Source: Akkermansia sp.
GTDB lineage: Bacteria > Verrucomicrobiota > Verrucomicrobiia > Verrucomicrobiales > Akkermansiaceae
DNA: 64,000 nt
NCBI GenBank assembly: GCA_030525455.1
Contig: JAUNER010000004.1
Location: 1-64,000, forward strand
Direction of reading: 5' to 3'
Both the position numbers and the translations under genes were made by a program. The notes under the pieces are model-generated. The model searched no databases and had not been told where the DNA came from. It saw only the letters and a list, made by a program, of their open reading frames with translations. Position 1 is the first letter of the stretch. Every line of letters starts with the position of its first letter. Shown piece after piece: positions 8,181 through 16,050 of this stretch.

Positions 8181-10172
8181 ATGCTTTATACATCTACAGC
8201 CCGTAGAATGGGCACTATTGCAATTGGACTGGCAGCATTCGCTGTGCAGATGGGTCACGCGGAAACTACTCAAACTGCTACTGAGGAAGGACAACTCCAA
8301 GAGATGCCGGAACTTACCATGGCCTCTCACTTCATCGGAGTCCCCTACAATTGTTCCGGGGTTTCTGTATCTATCATCAATCCGGAACTCTCCCAAAAAC
8401 GTGGCATTGAAACCCTCACAGGGGCATTAAGTCAAACACCCGGGGTATTTAACCTAGATTGCGGTGGTACATGGCAACGAGGTTCCGTAAGCAACACCGT
8501 CATTCGTGGCATGAACCGCGAAACCTACACCCTCACCATGATTGACGGAATGCGCATCAGCGACGTGAATATGTCCGGCAATAAAATGCTGGGGATTACC
8601 AATTTATTTACCGTAGGGCATGCCGAAGTCGTCAAAGGAGCACAGGGTGCAGTATTTGGTTCCGGTGCCATAGGTGGTGTCGTCTCTATGGATACCCCCC
8701 AGGGCACAGACGAACAAATCACACGCATATTCACAGAAGTAGGGTCATTCGGAACCTTTAACAGTCATCTGACCAGCTCCGGGAAAATCGACAAGCTTTC
8801 CTATTTCGTTGGCTTAGGCTACGAAACAACAGAAAACGACCCAACCATCTACAACGACATTTACACCAACCGCACAGGCATGAACGACTTTCGCCAATGG
8901 CAAGGAGCCGTTCGCCTAAACTACGAAGTAAACGATAAAGTAAACGTAGATTTCACCTACCGCGGTGTAGATTCCTACCTCGAATACCCCACCCCCTATG
9001 TGGACTACAATAGCTGGCCGGCCACCATCGACCCGCACCTTTACAATACGGAAGATAGAAACCACAGCAATCTAGTCACAGCAAAAATCAACGCTGAACT
9101 CAACGATACCTGGACCACTAGCTTCATGCTAGGCTACTACAACATGAATTATTCCGTTCACACACCGGAATACGACTTCCAGCCAAACATGATGAGCAAT
9201 CGCCGCACTCAAATCGAATGGCGAAATGCCCTCAAATGGAATGACACATGGACCACCGTCGCCGGCATCGCTTGGGATCGCTCTGACTATAAGAGTGCCA
9301 ATAACTACGTCTGCAAAGACGAATGGCAAAGCACACTCGCCTTTTTCGCTGAGCAAATGTGGTCCCCCACAGAAAGCTTCGATGCCAGCCTAGCCCTACG
9401 CTTAGAGCATGATAGTGTATGGAATAACCACTTTACATGGCGTTATTCAAACTCATGGAAAGTAACCGGGAAAGACTCCCCTACTCGAATCTTTGCCTCT
9501 GTGGGGACAGGGTTTAGAGCCCCCACTTATTTTGAACGCCACGTCCATGCCTACGGCTACATTGGCAACCCGAACCTAGACATCTCTGAATCCATCAGCG
9601 GCGACATCGGCATTGAGCAAAAACTCGGTGAAAACCACAGCATGACTGTGACCGGGTTCTGGACACGAATCGAAGATGAAATTGGCGAAAGCTACCAAGG
9701 CGTATGGCCGAATTCATACTCCACCTTTGAAAACTACTCGCACTGTACCTCATACGGTGTAGAACTCGCCTTTAAGGGCGAATTTAACGATGCTTGGAAC
9801 TCCGGCTATACGGCAAACTACACCTTCACCATGCCAAAGCGTAACGAAGCAGGTAAATACGCCACACGCCAGATGGCAAACACAGCACGCCACACCATCA
9901 ATGCGGAGCTTCACACCTCACCTACTGAGAAACTGACATTAGGCATAGGTGCAACTGCCGCCATGAAGAGAACAGACTATAACTACGAACCCCTAGACGG
10001 CTTCTTTACAGCACGACTGTTTGCACGCTATCAACTCACAGATAATGTACAACTTCATGCACGTATCGAAAACCTCTTTGATCAGAATTACATCATGACC
10101 AATGATTACAACTTCGGGCCTCGTCAAGCTCGCGGTTTAGGATTCTTTGGCGGTGTGACTATTGAATTCTAA
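8181..10172 (+). CDS. TonB-dependent outer-membrane receptor, BtuB-like (cobamide uptake)
   Basis: A 663-residue outer-membrane gated channel. It has a signal peptide (to about residue 27, AVQMGHAE), a TonB plug domain (VIRGMNRETYTLTMIDGMR; VVKGAQGAVFGSGAIGG) and a C-terminal beta-barrel with many aromatic, alternating strands, ending in Phe (GGVTIEF), as expected for BAM-dependent insertion. The riboswitch directly upstream and the cobamide operon next door argue that the ligand is a cobamide or cobinamide. No BtuF, BtuC or BtuD genes occur nearby, so periplasmic transport must be encoded elsewhere. Confidence 0.92.
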   Translation: MLYTSTARRMGTIAIGLAAFAVQMGHAETTQTATEEGQLQEMPELTMASHFIGVPYNCSGVSVSIINPELSQKRGIETLTGALSQTPGVFNLDCGGTWQRGSVSNTVIRGMNRETYTLTMIDGMRISDVNMSGNKMLGITNLFTVGHAEVVKGAQGAVFGSGAIGGVVSMDTPQGTDEQITRIFTEVGSFGTFNSHLTSSGKIDKLSYFVGLGYETTENDPTIYNDIYTNRTGMNDFRQWQGAVRLNYEVNDKVNVDFTYRGVDSYLEYPTPYVDYNSWPATIDPHLYNTEDRNHSNLVTAKINAELNDTWTTSFMLGYYNMNYSVHTPEYDFQPNMMSNRRTQIEWRNALKWNDTWTTVAGIAWDRSDYKSANNYVCKDEWQSTLAFFAEQMWSPTESFDASLALRLEHDSVWNNHFTWRYSNSWKVTGKDSPTRIFASVGTGFRAPTYFERHVHAYGYIGNPNLDISESISGDIGIEQKLGENHSMTVTGFWTRIEDEIGESYQGVWPNSYSTFENYSHCTSYGVELAFKGEFNDAWNSGYTANYTFTMPKRNEAGKYATRQMANTARHTINAELHTSPTEKLTLGIGATAAMKRTDYNYEPLDGFFTARLFARYQLTDNVQLHARIENLFDQNYIMTNDYNFGPRQARGLGFFGGVTIEF

Positions 10173-10195
10173 TCGGTTATTATTTCATATAACGC

Positions 10196-10284
10196 ATGAA
10201 ATCAAACGTCATCTCTATTCCACATCAGGGCACACAACTAGGCGAAGAGTTGTGGTGCCCACTAAGAGGTGACGTTTGTTTCAT
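10196..10284. repeat. Long imperfect inverted repeat (89 nt) in front of the binding-protein gene
   Basis: The arms ATGAAATCAAACGTCATCTCT (10196-10216, 21 bases read in two pieces) and AGAGGTGACGTTT plus TTTCAT (10265-10284) are complementary apart from two differences. An inner stem pairs GGGCACACAACT (10228-10239) with AGTTGTGGTGCCC (10248-10260). It ends just before the GGGG ribosome site of the next gene and has no terminal T-run, so it looks more like a cis-regulatory hairpin or an operator than a terminator. Confidence 0.7.
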
Positions 10285-10299
10285 CATCGGGGTATAATC

Positions 10300-12324
10300 A
10301 TGGGATGTAAAAAAATCATTTTTCATCTCAGCATTGGTGTAAGCATTCTATGTGCTTGCATTTTTTTTATCGCAGTTACCTATTTTTCTGAACAAGAAAA
10401 AAAACATACACTTAGCTCTGTATCTCACACAGACTATCGTCCTGCTCCTGCCGTATTTGAGGGATTTATCCCACGCTGGAACGCACAAGTTCAAAAGACC
10501 ATAGAACGAGAAATTTACCAACTCACCCACAGCACCACCCCACTAACTCAGAAAGAAAACGACCAGCTCGCCCGGCTACGGCATCGCTTAAACCACCCCC
10601 ATATTCAGAAAAAATCCGCCACTGAACTCCCTAAAAACCTCTCTTGGGAAGACGGCATGAATGAACCGGAAATAGGTAGTCCCCAAGCTAAAAAAGGAGG
10701 AACCGTCAGAATCTGGGCTAGTACCCCATTCCCAAACACGCTACGGCCATTTGGCCCCAACAGCGATAGTTTTTTTAACTACACCGCCATTGATAATATA
10801 TGGATGCCTCTAGTACGGCTACATCCAATCACAAAACACCCCATTAGAGGACTAGCTGATAAATGGGCAATTTCCGGTGACAAAAAAACCGTCTACTACC
10901 ACCTAGACCACGAAGCAACATACTCAGACGGCAGACCCGTGCAAGCAGAGGATTTCTTACTAAACATTTGTCTAAGGACGTCAAATGCCGCTCGCGACCC
11001 CTATTGGAATAGCCGCTTCCAAAAAGGCTGGGCCCACATCTGCCTCTATGGGGATAAGATTATCGCCCTTACTCTAGATAAGCCTTGCCCTCTTATCGCT
11101 TACGTTGCCGCTAAAGATATAAACCCGGCTCACCCGGGGTTTTACCACGACTTTAATGAACTTTACCCGGAAAAATACCAATGGAAAGCCACGCCCAACA
11201 CCGGTGCTTACATCATCCAAGCCGGTAAAATTCGCCCGGGCGAAAGAATCCCACTCATCCGTGTGAAAAACTGGTGGGCAAAAGATAAAAAATTTGACCG
11301 CTACCGCTTCAATGCCGATACGATTGACCACGTTTTTGTTTCGCTCGACCAAAAAGCTGTTGAAATGCTCCGCCGTCGGGAACTAGACATCCTGCATATA
11401 AGGCGAGCCAATATGTGGGAAAATAAATTAGAAATACCCGAATTTTTCAACGGTATCATAGAAAAACACCACATCCCTGCACAAGGCCCCCAAGCCCCCT
11501 ATGGCCTATATATCAACTGTGCCCACCCACTACTTAAGCAACTCGAAATTCGTAAAGGGCTTTGCCATGCTCTCAATATAGACAAAGTCATCAAGACGCT
11601 TTTCAGAAACTCAAATAAACGCCTTAATTCATACATGGATGGCTATGGCTCACTGAGTTTACCCCTCGCCGCCCCTGAATATAGTAGAGAAAAAGCCCTC
11701 GTTCATTTTCGCCAAGCCGGTTACACCCAAACAGATGCAGATGGCATACTCATGAACGCCAAGGGCGATAGACTTAGCTTCGAGCTAACATTAGCCGAAG
11801 GCTCTACAACGATGAACAGCGTCTGTGCCCTGCTGCGGGAAGAAGCCTTAAAATGCGGTGTTGAGCTAAAACTAGACACTCTAAATTACCAAGTTTGCTC
11901 CAGAAAAGTTTTTGAAAAAAGACACCAAATTGTATTTTGGGCATGGCCATTAAGCATCCCTTTCCCCAACCTCTATCAGACCTTTTCCTCTGAGCTTGCC
12001 TACGATGCCCAAGGTCAACCTATTCCAAACACAAATAACCTCTTTTCTGTAGCCGATAAAGAACTGGATGCCGCCCTCAATAAAGAACGACAAGCCAGCG
12101 ACTTTGCCACCCTGCAATCAGCTCTACACCAAGCTCAAAAAAGAATCCACGAACTCCATATTTGGGTGCCGGGCTGGGGAACTATCGAAGAAAAAATCGC
12201 CACTCATCACCGCATCAGATGGCCAAAATCCGGCAATAACTACGCACCGGAACTAGGTAGCGACCCGGTAGAATCACATTTCTTCTGGGTAGACGATAAA
12301 CACAGTGCTACCCCTATTCGTTAA
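10300..12324 (+). CDS. ABC-type extracellular solute-binding protein, family 5 (peptide/nickel type), membrane-anchored
   Basis: A 674-residue protein with an uncleaved-looking N-terminal membrane segment (residues 4-28) and a large SBP_bac_5 domain: KKGGTVRIWAS, the DGRPVQAEDF motif that resembles the DppA/OppA signature, and C-terminal LHQAQKRIHELHIWVPGW. Such proteins deliver oligopeptides, nickel or similar solutes to an ABC permease. No permease or ATPase gene is adjacent, so the partner is encoded elsewhere or the protein is an orphan. The frame opens at a TTG (10276), but the ATG at 10300 has a GGGG Shine-Dalgarno 7 nt upstream and follows the hairpin, so I chose it. The substrate is unknown; proximity to the B12 receptor is only suggestive. 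Confidence 0.85.
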   Translation: MGCKKIIFHLSIGVSILCACIFFIAVTYFSEQEKKHTLSSVSHTDYRPAPAVFEGFIPRWNAQVQKTIEREIYQLTHSTTPLTQKENDQLARLRHRLNHPHIQKKSATELPKNLSWEDGMNEPEIGSPQAKKGGTVRIWASTPFPNTLRPFGPNSDSFFNYTAIDNIWMPLVRLHPITKHPIRGLADKWAISGDKKTVYYHLDHEATYSDGRPVQAEDFLLNICLRTSNAARDPYWNSRFQKGWAHICLYGDKIIALTLDKPCPLIAYVAAKDINPAHPGFYHDFNELYPEKYQWKATPNTGAYIIQAGKIRPGERIPLIRVKNWWAKDKKFDRYRFNADTIDHVFVSLDQKAVEMLRRRELDILHIRRANMWENKLEIPEFFNGIIEKHHIPAQGPQAPYGLYINCAHPLLKQLEIRKGLCHALNIDKVIKTLFRNSNKRLNSYMDGYGSLSLPLAAPEYSREKALVHFRQAGYTQTDADGILMNAKGDRLSFELTLAEGSTTMNSVCALLREEALKCGVELKLDTLNYQVCSRKVFEKRHQIVFWAWPLSIPFPNLYQTFSSELAYDAQGQPIPNTNNLFSVADKELDAALNKERQASDFATLQSALHQAQKRIHELHIWVPGWGTIEEKIATHHRIRWPKSGNNYAPELGSDPVESHFFWVDDKHSATPIR

Positions 12325-12329
12325 TCAAA

Positions 12330-12360
12330 CGGACTAAACCTACGGCTTAGCCGCTTTTTT
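12330..12360 (+). terminator. Rho-independent terminator of the binding-protein gene
   Basis: A short stem (CGG-A-CTAA with TTAG-CCG, one bulged A) is followed by C and six T. It lies inside the 3' end of the convergent gene. Confidence 0.5.
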
Positions 12361-13344
12361 GATTTTTTCTACAGCTTCCAACACCAAGGAAATGGGCAAT
12401 GCATAGTTTTCTGCACGATTGACACGTGCGATATTCATCCCCATGACTTCACCTTTTAAGTTAATCAAAGGTCCCCCCATCAAGGTATATTGAGATGGGG
12501 TATCATGCTGTAATATCATAGGGAATCTGTCTCGGCGTTCACTGTGACCACCGCTAATTTCATCATTGGCAGTCTCGGGAACCAAATTACCTACCACAGC
12601 TCGACGAGAACCAAGAGTGATGACATAGCTCATTTCTTTCCCCTCACGGCGAACATAAAATGTCAGCTTGTCGCCGGCCTTTTTTTTCATAATGATTAGA
12701 GATAAATCATTCACTACTTTGATAGGTGTCTCATCAACCTGGTAAATTTCATCACCCGGTTTAGCACCGCAAGCTTCTGCCGGTCCACCGGGGATTAAAG
12801 CTTCAATAGAACACGGTGCTTTAAAGGTCATACCTATGTAACCAATATCAGTATTGGGAATCTCACGAGTTGTCGCACTAATAACCCCAATCTGGGCACG
12901 GCGTTTTGCTCGTGTAGAAACTCCATTAGAAACAACTACCGTCCCCATTGTTGCTTCTTGAGTCGTAGCCCCTAGTGCCCCCAGCTCTTTAGCCTCTACT
13001 TTTATCAATGCCACATCTGTATCATCATCTATGCCAATGAGCTGATAAGACGCACACTTCTGCCGACCAACTCGCACCACTAAATCCTTATACTTATTAA
13101 ATTCAGAAGCCTTTGTGGCCACATAGCCCTGAGGGTCTAAAACAATACCATAACCAACCACTTCTCTATCAGCATAAAATACAGCAGTCAGTTGTTGTAA
13201 TCTTTCCCGTATAGGCTCTACCACCTCGAGCATGACTTTGCCATTGATACGTTGCTCAAAATCCAAGCTTTTTACCTCTTCCTCAGCACTAGCCAAACAC
13301 ATCCCCATAGAAAAGGCTGCCATCAGATTTATCATCGTTCTCAT
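12340..13344 (-). CDS. Exported HtrA-like pseudoprotease with PDZ domain
   Basis: A 334-residue protein with a signal peptide (to about residue 20, MCLASAEE), a trypsin-like fold and one PDZ domain (about 165-245, IEALIPGGPAEACGAKPGDEI). It is an HtrA/DegP relative, but the triad is broken: the His position reads YVATKAS (no His), Asp110 survives in DDDTDVALIKV, and the Ser motif is LMGGPLINLKG (Met289 for Ser). It therefore cannot be a serine protease of the usual type. It may be a chaperone-like or substrate-presenting partner. The start has a strong AAGGAGG site. It follows the active homologue by 14 bp, so the two are probably co-translated partners. Confidence 0.85.
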   Translation of the reverse strand: MRTMINLMAAFSMGMCLASAEEEVKSLDFEQRINGKVMLEVVEPIRERLQQLTAVFYADREVVGYGIVLDPQGYVATKASEFNKYKDLVVRVGRQKCASYQLIGIDDDTDVALIKVEAKELGALGATTQEATMGTVVVSNGVSTRAKRRAQIGVISATTREIPNTDIGYIGMTFKAPCSIEALIPGGPAEACGAKPGDEIYQVDETPIKVVNDLSLIIMKKKAGDKLTFYVRREGKEMSYVITLGSRRAVVGNLVPETANDEISGGHSERRDRFPMILQHDTPSQYTLMGGPLINLKGEVMGMNIARVNRAENYALPISLVLEAVEKIKKAAKP

Positions 13345-13358
13345 CGTTCCTCCTTTAT

Positions 13359-14126
13359 TTATGATTTTGTTTCGGGCATCACTTTTTTATCCCCCTCTTT
13401 GGCAGAAGCGGTCGGCGGCGGTGATTTCTTTAAATCATCAAACATAGACATGGGCAAATGCACGTTGTCTTCTAACGAAGTACCTACTCGGCTATGAGCC
13501 CCAAGCAATTCCCCTTTTAGATTAAACAATGGCCCACCGGAATCACCACGAATCAATTTACAATCAGACTTAATCACCCCACCTTTCAACGATACAACTC
13601 TACCCAAGCGTACCATTGGTCCACGTGCTTTATCTAAACCACCGCCATGCCCCAAAGCAAATACCCATTCACCTATCTCCGGCAATCCCTTAGCTCGTGG
13701 CACTGTAGGTAAGGGTTTGGATTTGAGGAGCTTTTCTTCTGTAACTATAGCTATACCGGCATCACTGTCAGCATCATAATGCGAGGATTTCCCGGCAAGT
13801 TCCGTACCATCTTGTAGCACAATCTTAAATGTCGTACCCACAGGGTTTACAACGTGGGCGGCAGAATAAATTTCGCCGGTTTCCGTTACGATAGCCCCGG
13901 AACCGCTACTATCTTTAAGTTGAATGCACACTAAGGCAGGCAATACCCTGGGTAATACATCTTTTAGCTTTTTTTCTAACGCTAATAAATCCTGCACACT
14001 TCTCGGTGTTGATTCTAAAATCACCGGGGACTCCGCCAGGTCTTGCCCCGATGACTGAGACACACCCGACACAAATACAAAAGCACCGACGACAAAAGTC
14101 GTTAAGTAATTCATTTTATTTTTCAT
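13359..14126 (-). CDS. Exported trypsin-like serine protease (S1C/HtrA type, no PDZ)
   Basis: A 255-residue protein with an N-terminal signal segment (residues 6-28) and an apparently complete catalytic triad: H91 in YSAAHVV, D122 in DADSDAGIAIV and S196 in RGDSGGPLFNLKGE. There is no room for a PDZ domain; the protein stops about 60 residues after the catalytic Ser with a Lys-rich tail. It probably acts in the periplasm or at the cell surface in protein quality control. It sits between a tiny membrane-protein gene (8-bp overlap or less) and the PDZ-bearing pseudoprotease, suggesting an operon in which catalysis and substrate binding are split between two polypeptides. Confidence 0.88.
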   Translation of the reverse strand: MKNKMNYLTTFVVGAFVFVSGVSQSSGQDLAESPVILESTPRSVQDLLALEKKLKDVLPRVLPALVCIQLKDSSGSGAIVTETGEIYSAAHVVNPVGTTFKIVLQDGTELAGKSSHYDADSDAGIAIVTEEKLLKSKPLPTVPRAKGLPEIGEWVFALGHGGGLDKARGPMVRLGRVVSLKGGVIKSDCKLIRGDSGGPLFNLKGELLGAHSRVGTSLEDNVHLPMSMFDDLKKSPPPTASAKEGDKKVMPETKS

Positions 14127-14256
14127 CGGTAGCAGAGTGGTTAGGAGTTGGTTCCGGTAAGATTTGCCCTATCAGAGCATCATAAAAAACAATGCCAACA
14201 ATGACACCTATTATCGCAACTACGGATATAACCAACTCTTTCATTGCATCTATCAT
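14116..14256 (-). CDS. Small single-span membrane protein (46 aa), candidate
   Basis: An open frame of 46 codons on the minus strand: a short N-terminus (MIDAMKELV), a hydrophobic stretch ISVVAIIGVIVGIVFY, then a polar Pro-rich tail (LPEPTPNHSATDEK). Its stop overlaps the start of the protease gene, an arrangement typical of translational coupling. AGG lies only 2 nt before the first ATG, so an in-frame ATG at 14244 could be the true start. The remainder of the 300-bp gap to 14422 shows no other gene. No family recognised; possibly a small regulator or anchor for the protease pair. Confidence 0.55.
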   Translation of the reverse strand: MIDAMKELVISVVAIIGVIVGIVFYDALIGQILPEPTPNHSATDEK

Positions 14257-14422
14257 ACCTATAATGCCATGCTCTGACGAGCCAAATCATCACGATATGC
14301 CTGATATTTTCGTACGGCGTAGCCGAACTTTTCACTTTCCCCACCATATCATCAAAATAAAATGTCCTAACAAATAGTTTAGATTTGACAACTATTCGAT
14401 TTTCAAACATAACACTTCTCTC

Positions 14423-14893
14423 ATGACCACAAGCTCAAAAGATATTCTGAATTCCATCAGGACCATAGAAAATCTCATCAAAATCATCAAACGAGATAAT
14501 CTAAAAAATTCTGACAAAGACCATTTCAAACAAATCATGAGCTTGTCTCTACGCCAACTAGAAGCTCTACGTATATTAAGCTCGCTTGTCATGACCAATG
14601 AAAAAGGCATATCTCTCAAAGATTTAGCAAAAAATCTAGACATTGGGCTACCCTCAGCCTCGGTACTGGTAGAATCGATGGTAAAGAAAAAATTATTTGT
14701 ACGCAAAGAAAACCCGGCCGACCGTCGTAGTATATGTATCACACTATCTGAAGAAGGAGAGAGAAAATACCGTATACTTTCGCAGAGATTTGAAAAACGC
14801 ATCTACGAACTCTTTAGCCATCTAAATGCAGAAGAAACTGAAGCCTTTTGTCAGATTATATCGAAACTTTCAAAAAACACACACAACAATTAA
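14423..14893 (+). CDS. MarR-family transcriptional regulator
   Basis: A 156-residue winged-helix protein of MarR type: LSLRQLEALRIL, ISLKDLAKNLDIGLPSASVLV (recognition helix) and the wing with VRKENPADRRSICITLSEEG, which matches the family DRR-x-x-x-x-LT pattern. It is placed 16 bp upstream of the RND efflux genes and in the same direction, so it is the likely local repressor of this pump. Confidence 0.92.
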   Translation: MTTSSKDILNSIRTIENLIKIIKRDNLKNSDKDHFKQIMSLSLRQLEALRILSSLVMTNEKGISLKDLAKNLDIGLPSASVLVESMVKKKLFVRKENPADRRSICITLSEEGERKYRILSQRFEKRIYELFSHLNAEETEAFCQIISKLSKNTHNN

Positions 14894-14909
14894 CAAAGCT
14901 CAATCACTC

Positions 14910-16028
14910 ATGAAACCACAAATGCGCCAATTCGCAAAATCCACCGCACTAGTTCTCTGTGCCTTTGGCATCATTGCTCCAAATACATTAGCCCAACAAG
15001 CACCCGCAAAGAAACCAAGTACCGTACTGGTTCAGAAAACAGTCGTTATCGAAAGTGCCGTAAGTAAAAGCTACATTGGTCTGGTTGAAGCCATCGACCA
15101 TGTTACTGTTCAGCCGCGTGTTTCCGGTAACATTGTAGCCACCAAATTCAAAGAAGGGCAATATGTCAACAAGGGCGACCTTCTCTTTGAAATCGAAGAC
15201 ACTCTTTATAAAGCCGCAGAAGCCGAAGCCCTCGCTAAAAAAGCCGAGTTTGAAGCCAAACTCCTCTATGCAAAAAATAGCTTCACTCGCTATAATAAAT
15301 TGCTGACGACAAATTCCGTCTCTAAAGACACCGTAGAAAATGCCAAAAGTACCATGCACGCCCTAGAGGCCAGTACTCGTTCTGCTCAGGCTTCTCTCAT
15401 CGTGGCACAGGATAATTTGAAATATACAAAAATAACAGCCCCAATTTCAGGGAAAACCGGGCGTGTCACCTATTCTACAGGCAACTACATTACCCCGTCC
15501 GCCGGGTCATTAGTCACCATTACAGGGACAAATGAGATGTATGTAAAGTTCCCTCTGAGTGAAAGAGACTACTTAAGCCTATTTGGCACAGAAGATAAGC
15601 TAAAAAAAGATGCAATCATCGAACTACTCCTTGCCAATGGCACAAATTATGGGCATCGCGGTCAGGTGGTAATGCTAGACAACACCATCCAAACCACCAC
15701 AGATACCATCAACGTATGGGCAAAATTCCCCAACCCGGAAAACAAGCTCAAACATGGCGGGGTCGTTACAGTAAACTTATCAAAAGCAAACGTCGCAAAA
15801 TACCCCTCAGCTAATATCTCTGCCGTCATGCACGATGCCCTAACAAGCTATGTCTATGTCGTAAATGCAGAAGGTAAAGTAGAACGCAGAGACGTCAAGC
15901 TCGGTAATACTGTTGAAAACCAACAATGCTTCAAAGAAGGCGTAAAAGATGGCGAAATCATCATCATCGACGGTATGCACAAAGTTAAACCCGGTGCAAA
16001 AGTCACCACGGTTTACACCGCTAAATAA
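14910..16028 (+). CDS. RND efflux periplasmic adaptor (membrane-fusion protein, AcrA/MexA type)
   Basis: A 372-residue adaptor linking the RND pump to an outer-membrane channel. Signal peptide about residues 1-27 (ending NTLAQ); lipoyl-like barrel halves around VSGNIVATKFKEGQYVNKGDLLF and LKYTKITAPISGKTGRV; an alpha-helical hairpin between them; membrane-proximal beta domain at the C-terminus (KPGAKVTTVY). The reading frame opens at 14826 inside the marR gene, but the ATG at 14910 precedes a proper signal peptide and was chosen. Confidence 0.93.
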   Translation: MKPQMRQFAKSTALVLCAFGIIAPNTLAQQAPAKKPSTVLVQKTVVIESAVSKSYIGLVEAIDHVTVQPRVSGNIVATKFKEGQYVNKGDLLFEIEDTLYKAAEAEALAKKAEFEAKLLYAKNSFTRYNKLLTTNSVSKDTVENAKSTMHALEASTRSAQASLIVAQDNLKYTKITAPISGKTGRVTYSTGNYITPSAGSLVTITGTNEMYVKFPLSERDYLSLFGTEDKLKKDAIIELLLANGTNYGHRGQVVMLDNTIQTTTDTINVWAKFPNPENKLKHGGVVTVNLSKANVAKYPSANISAVMHDALTSYVYVVNAEGKVERRDVKLGNTVENQQCFKEGVKDGEIIIIDGMHKVKPGAKVTTVYTAK

Positions 16029-16050
16029 GCACTAACCTCATATCGGCATT

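Noticed and set aside
10276..10299. TTG start for the binding-protein gene
   Set aside because: It would place the start inside the hairpin arm; the ATG at 10300 has a GGGG site at good spacing.
14180..14410. 76-codon minus-strand frame in the protease-marR gap
   Set aside because: It overlaps the 46-codon membrane-protein frame and has an unlikely Cys/Trp/His-rich sequence; the shorter frame has better topology and coupling to the next gene.
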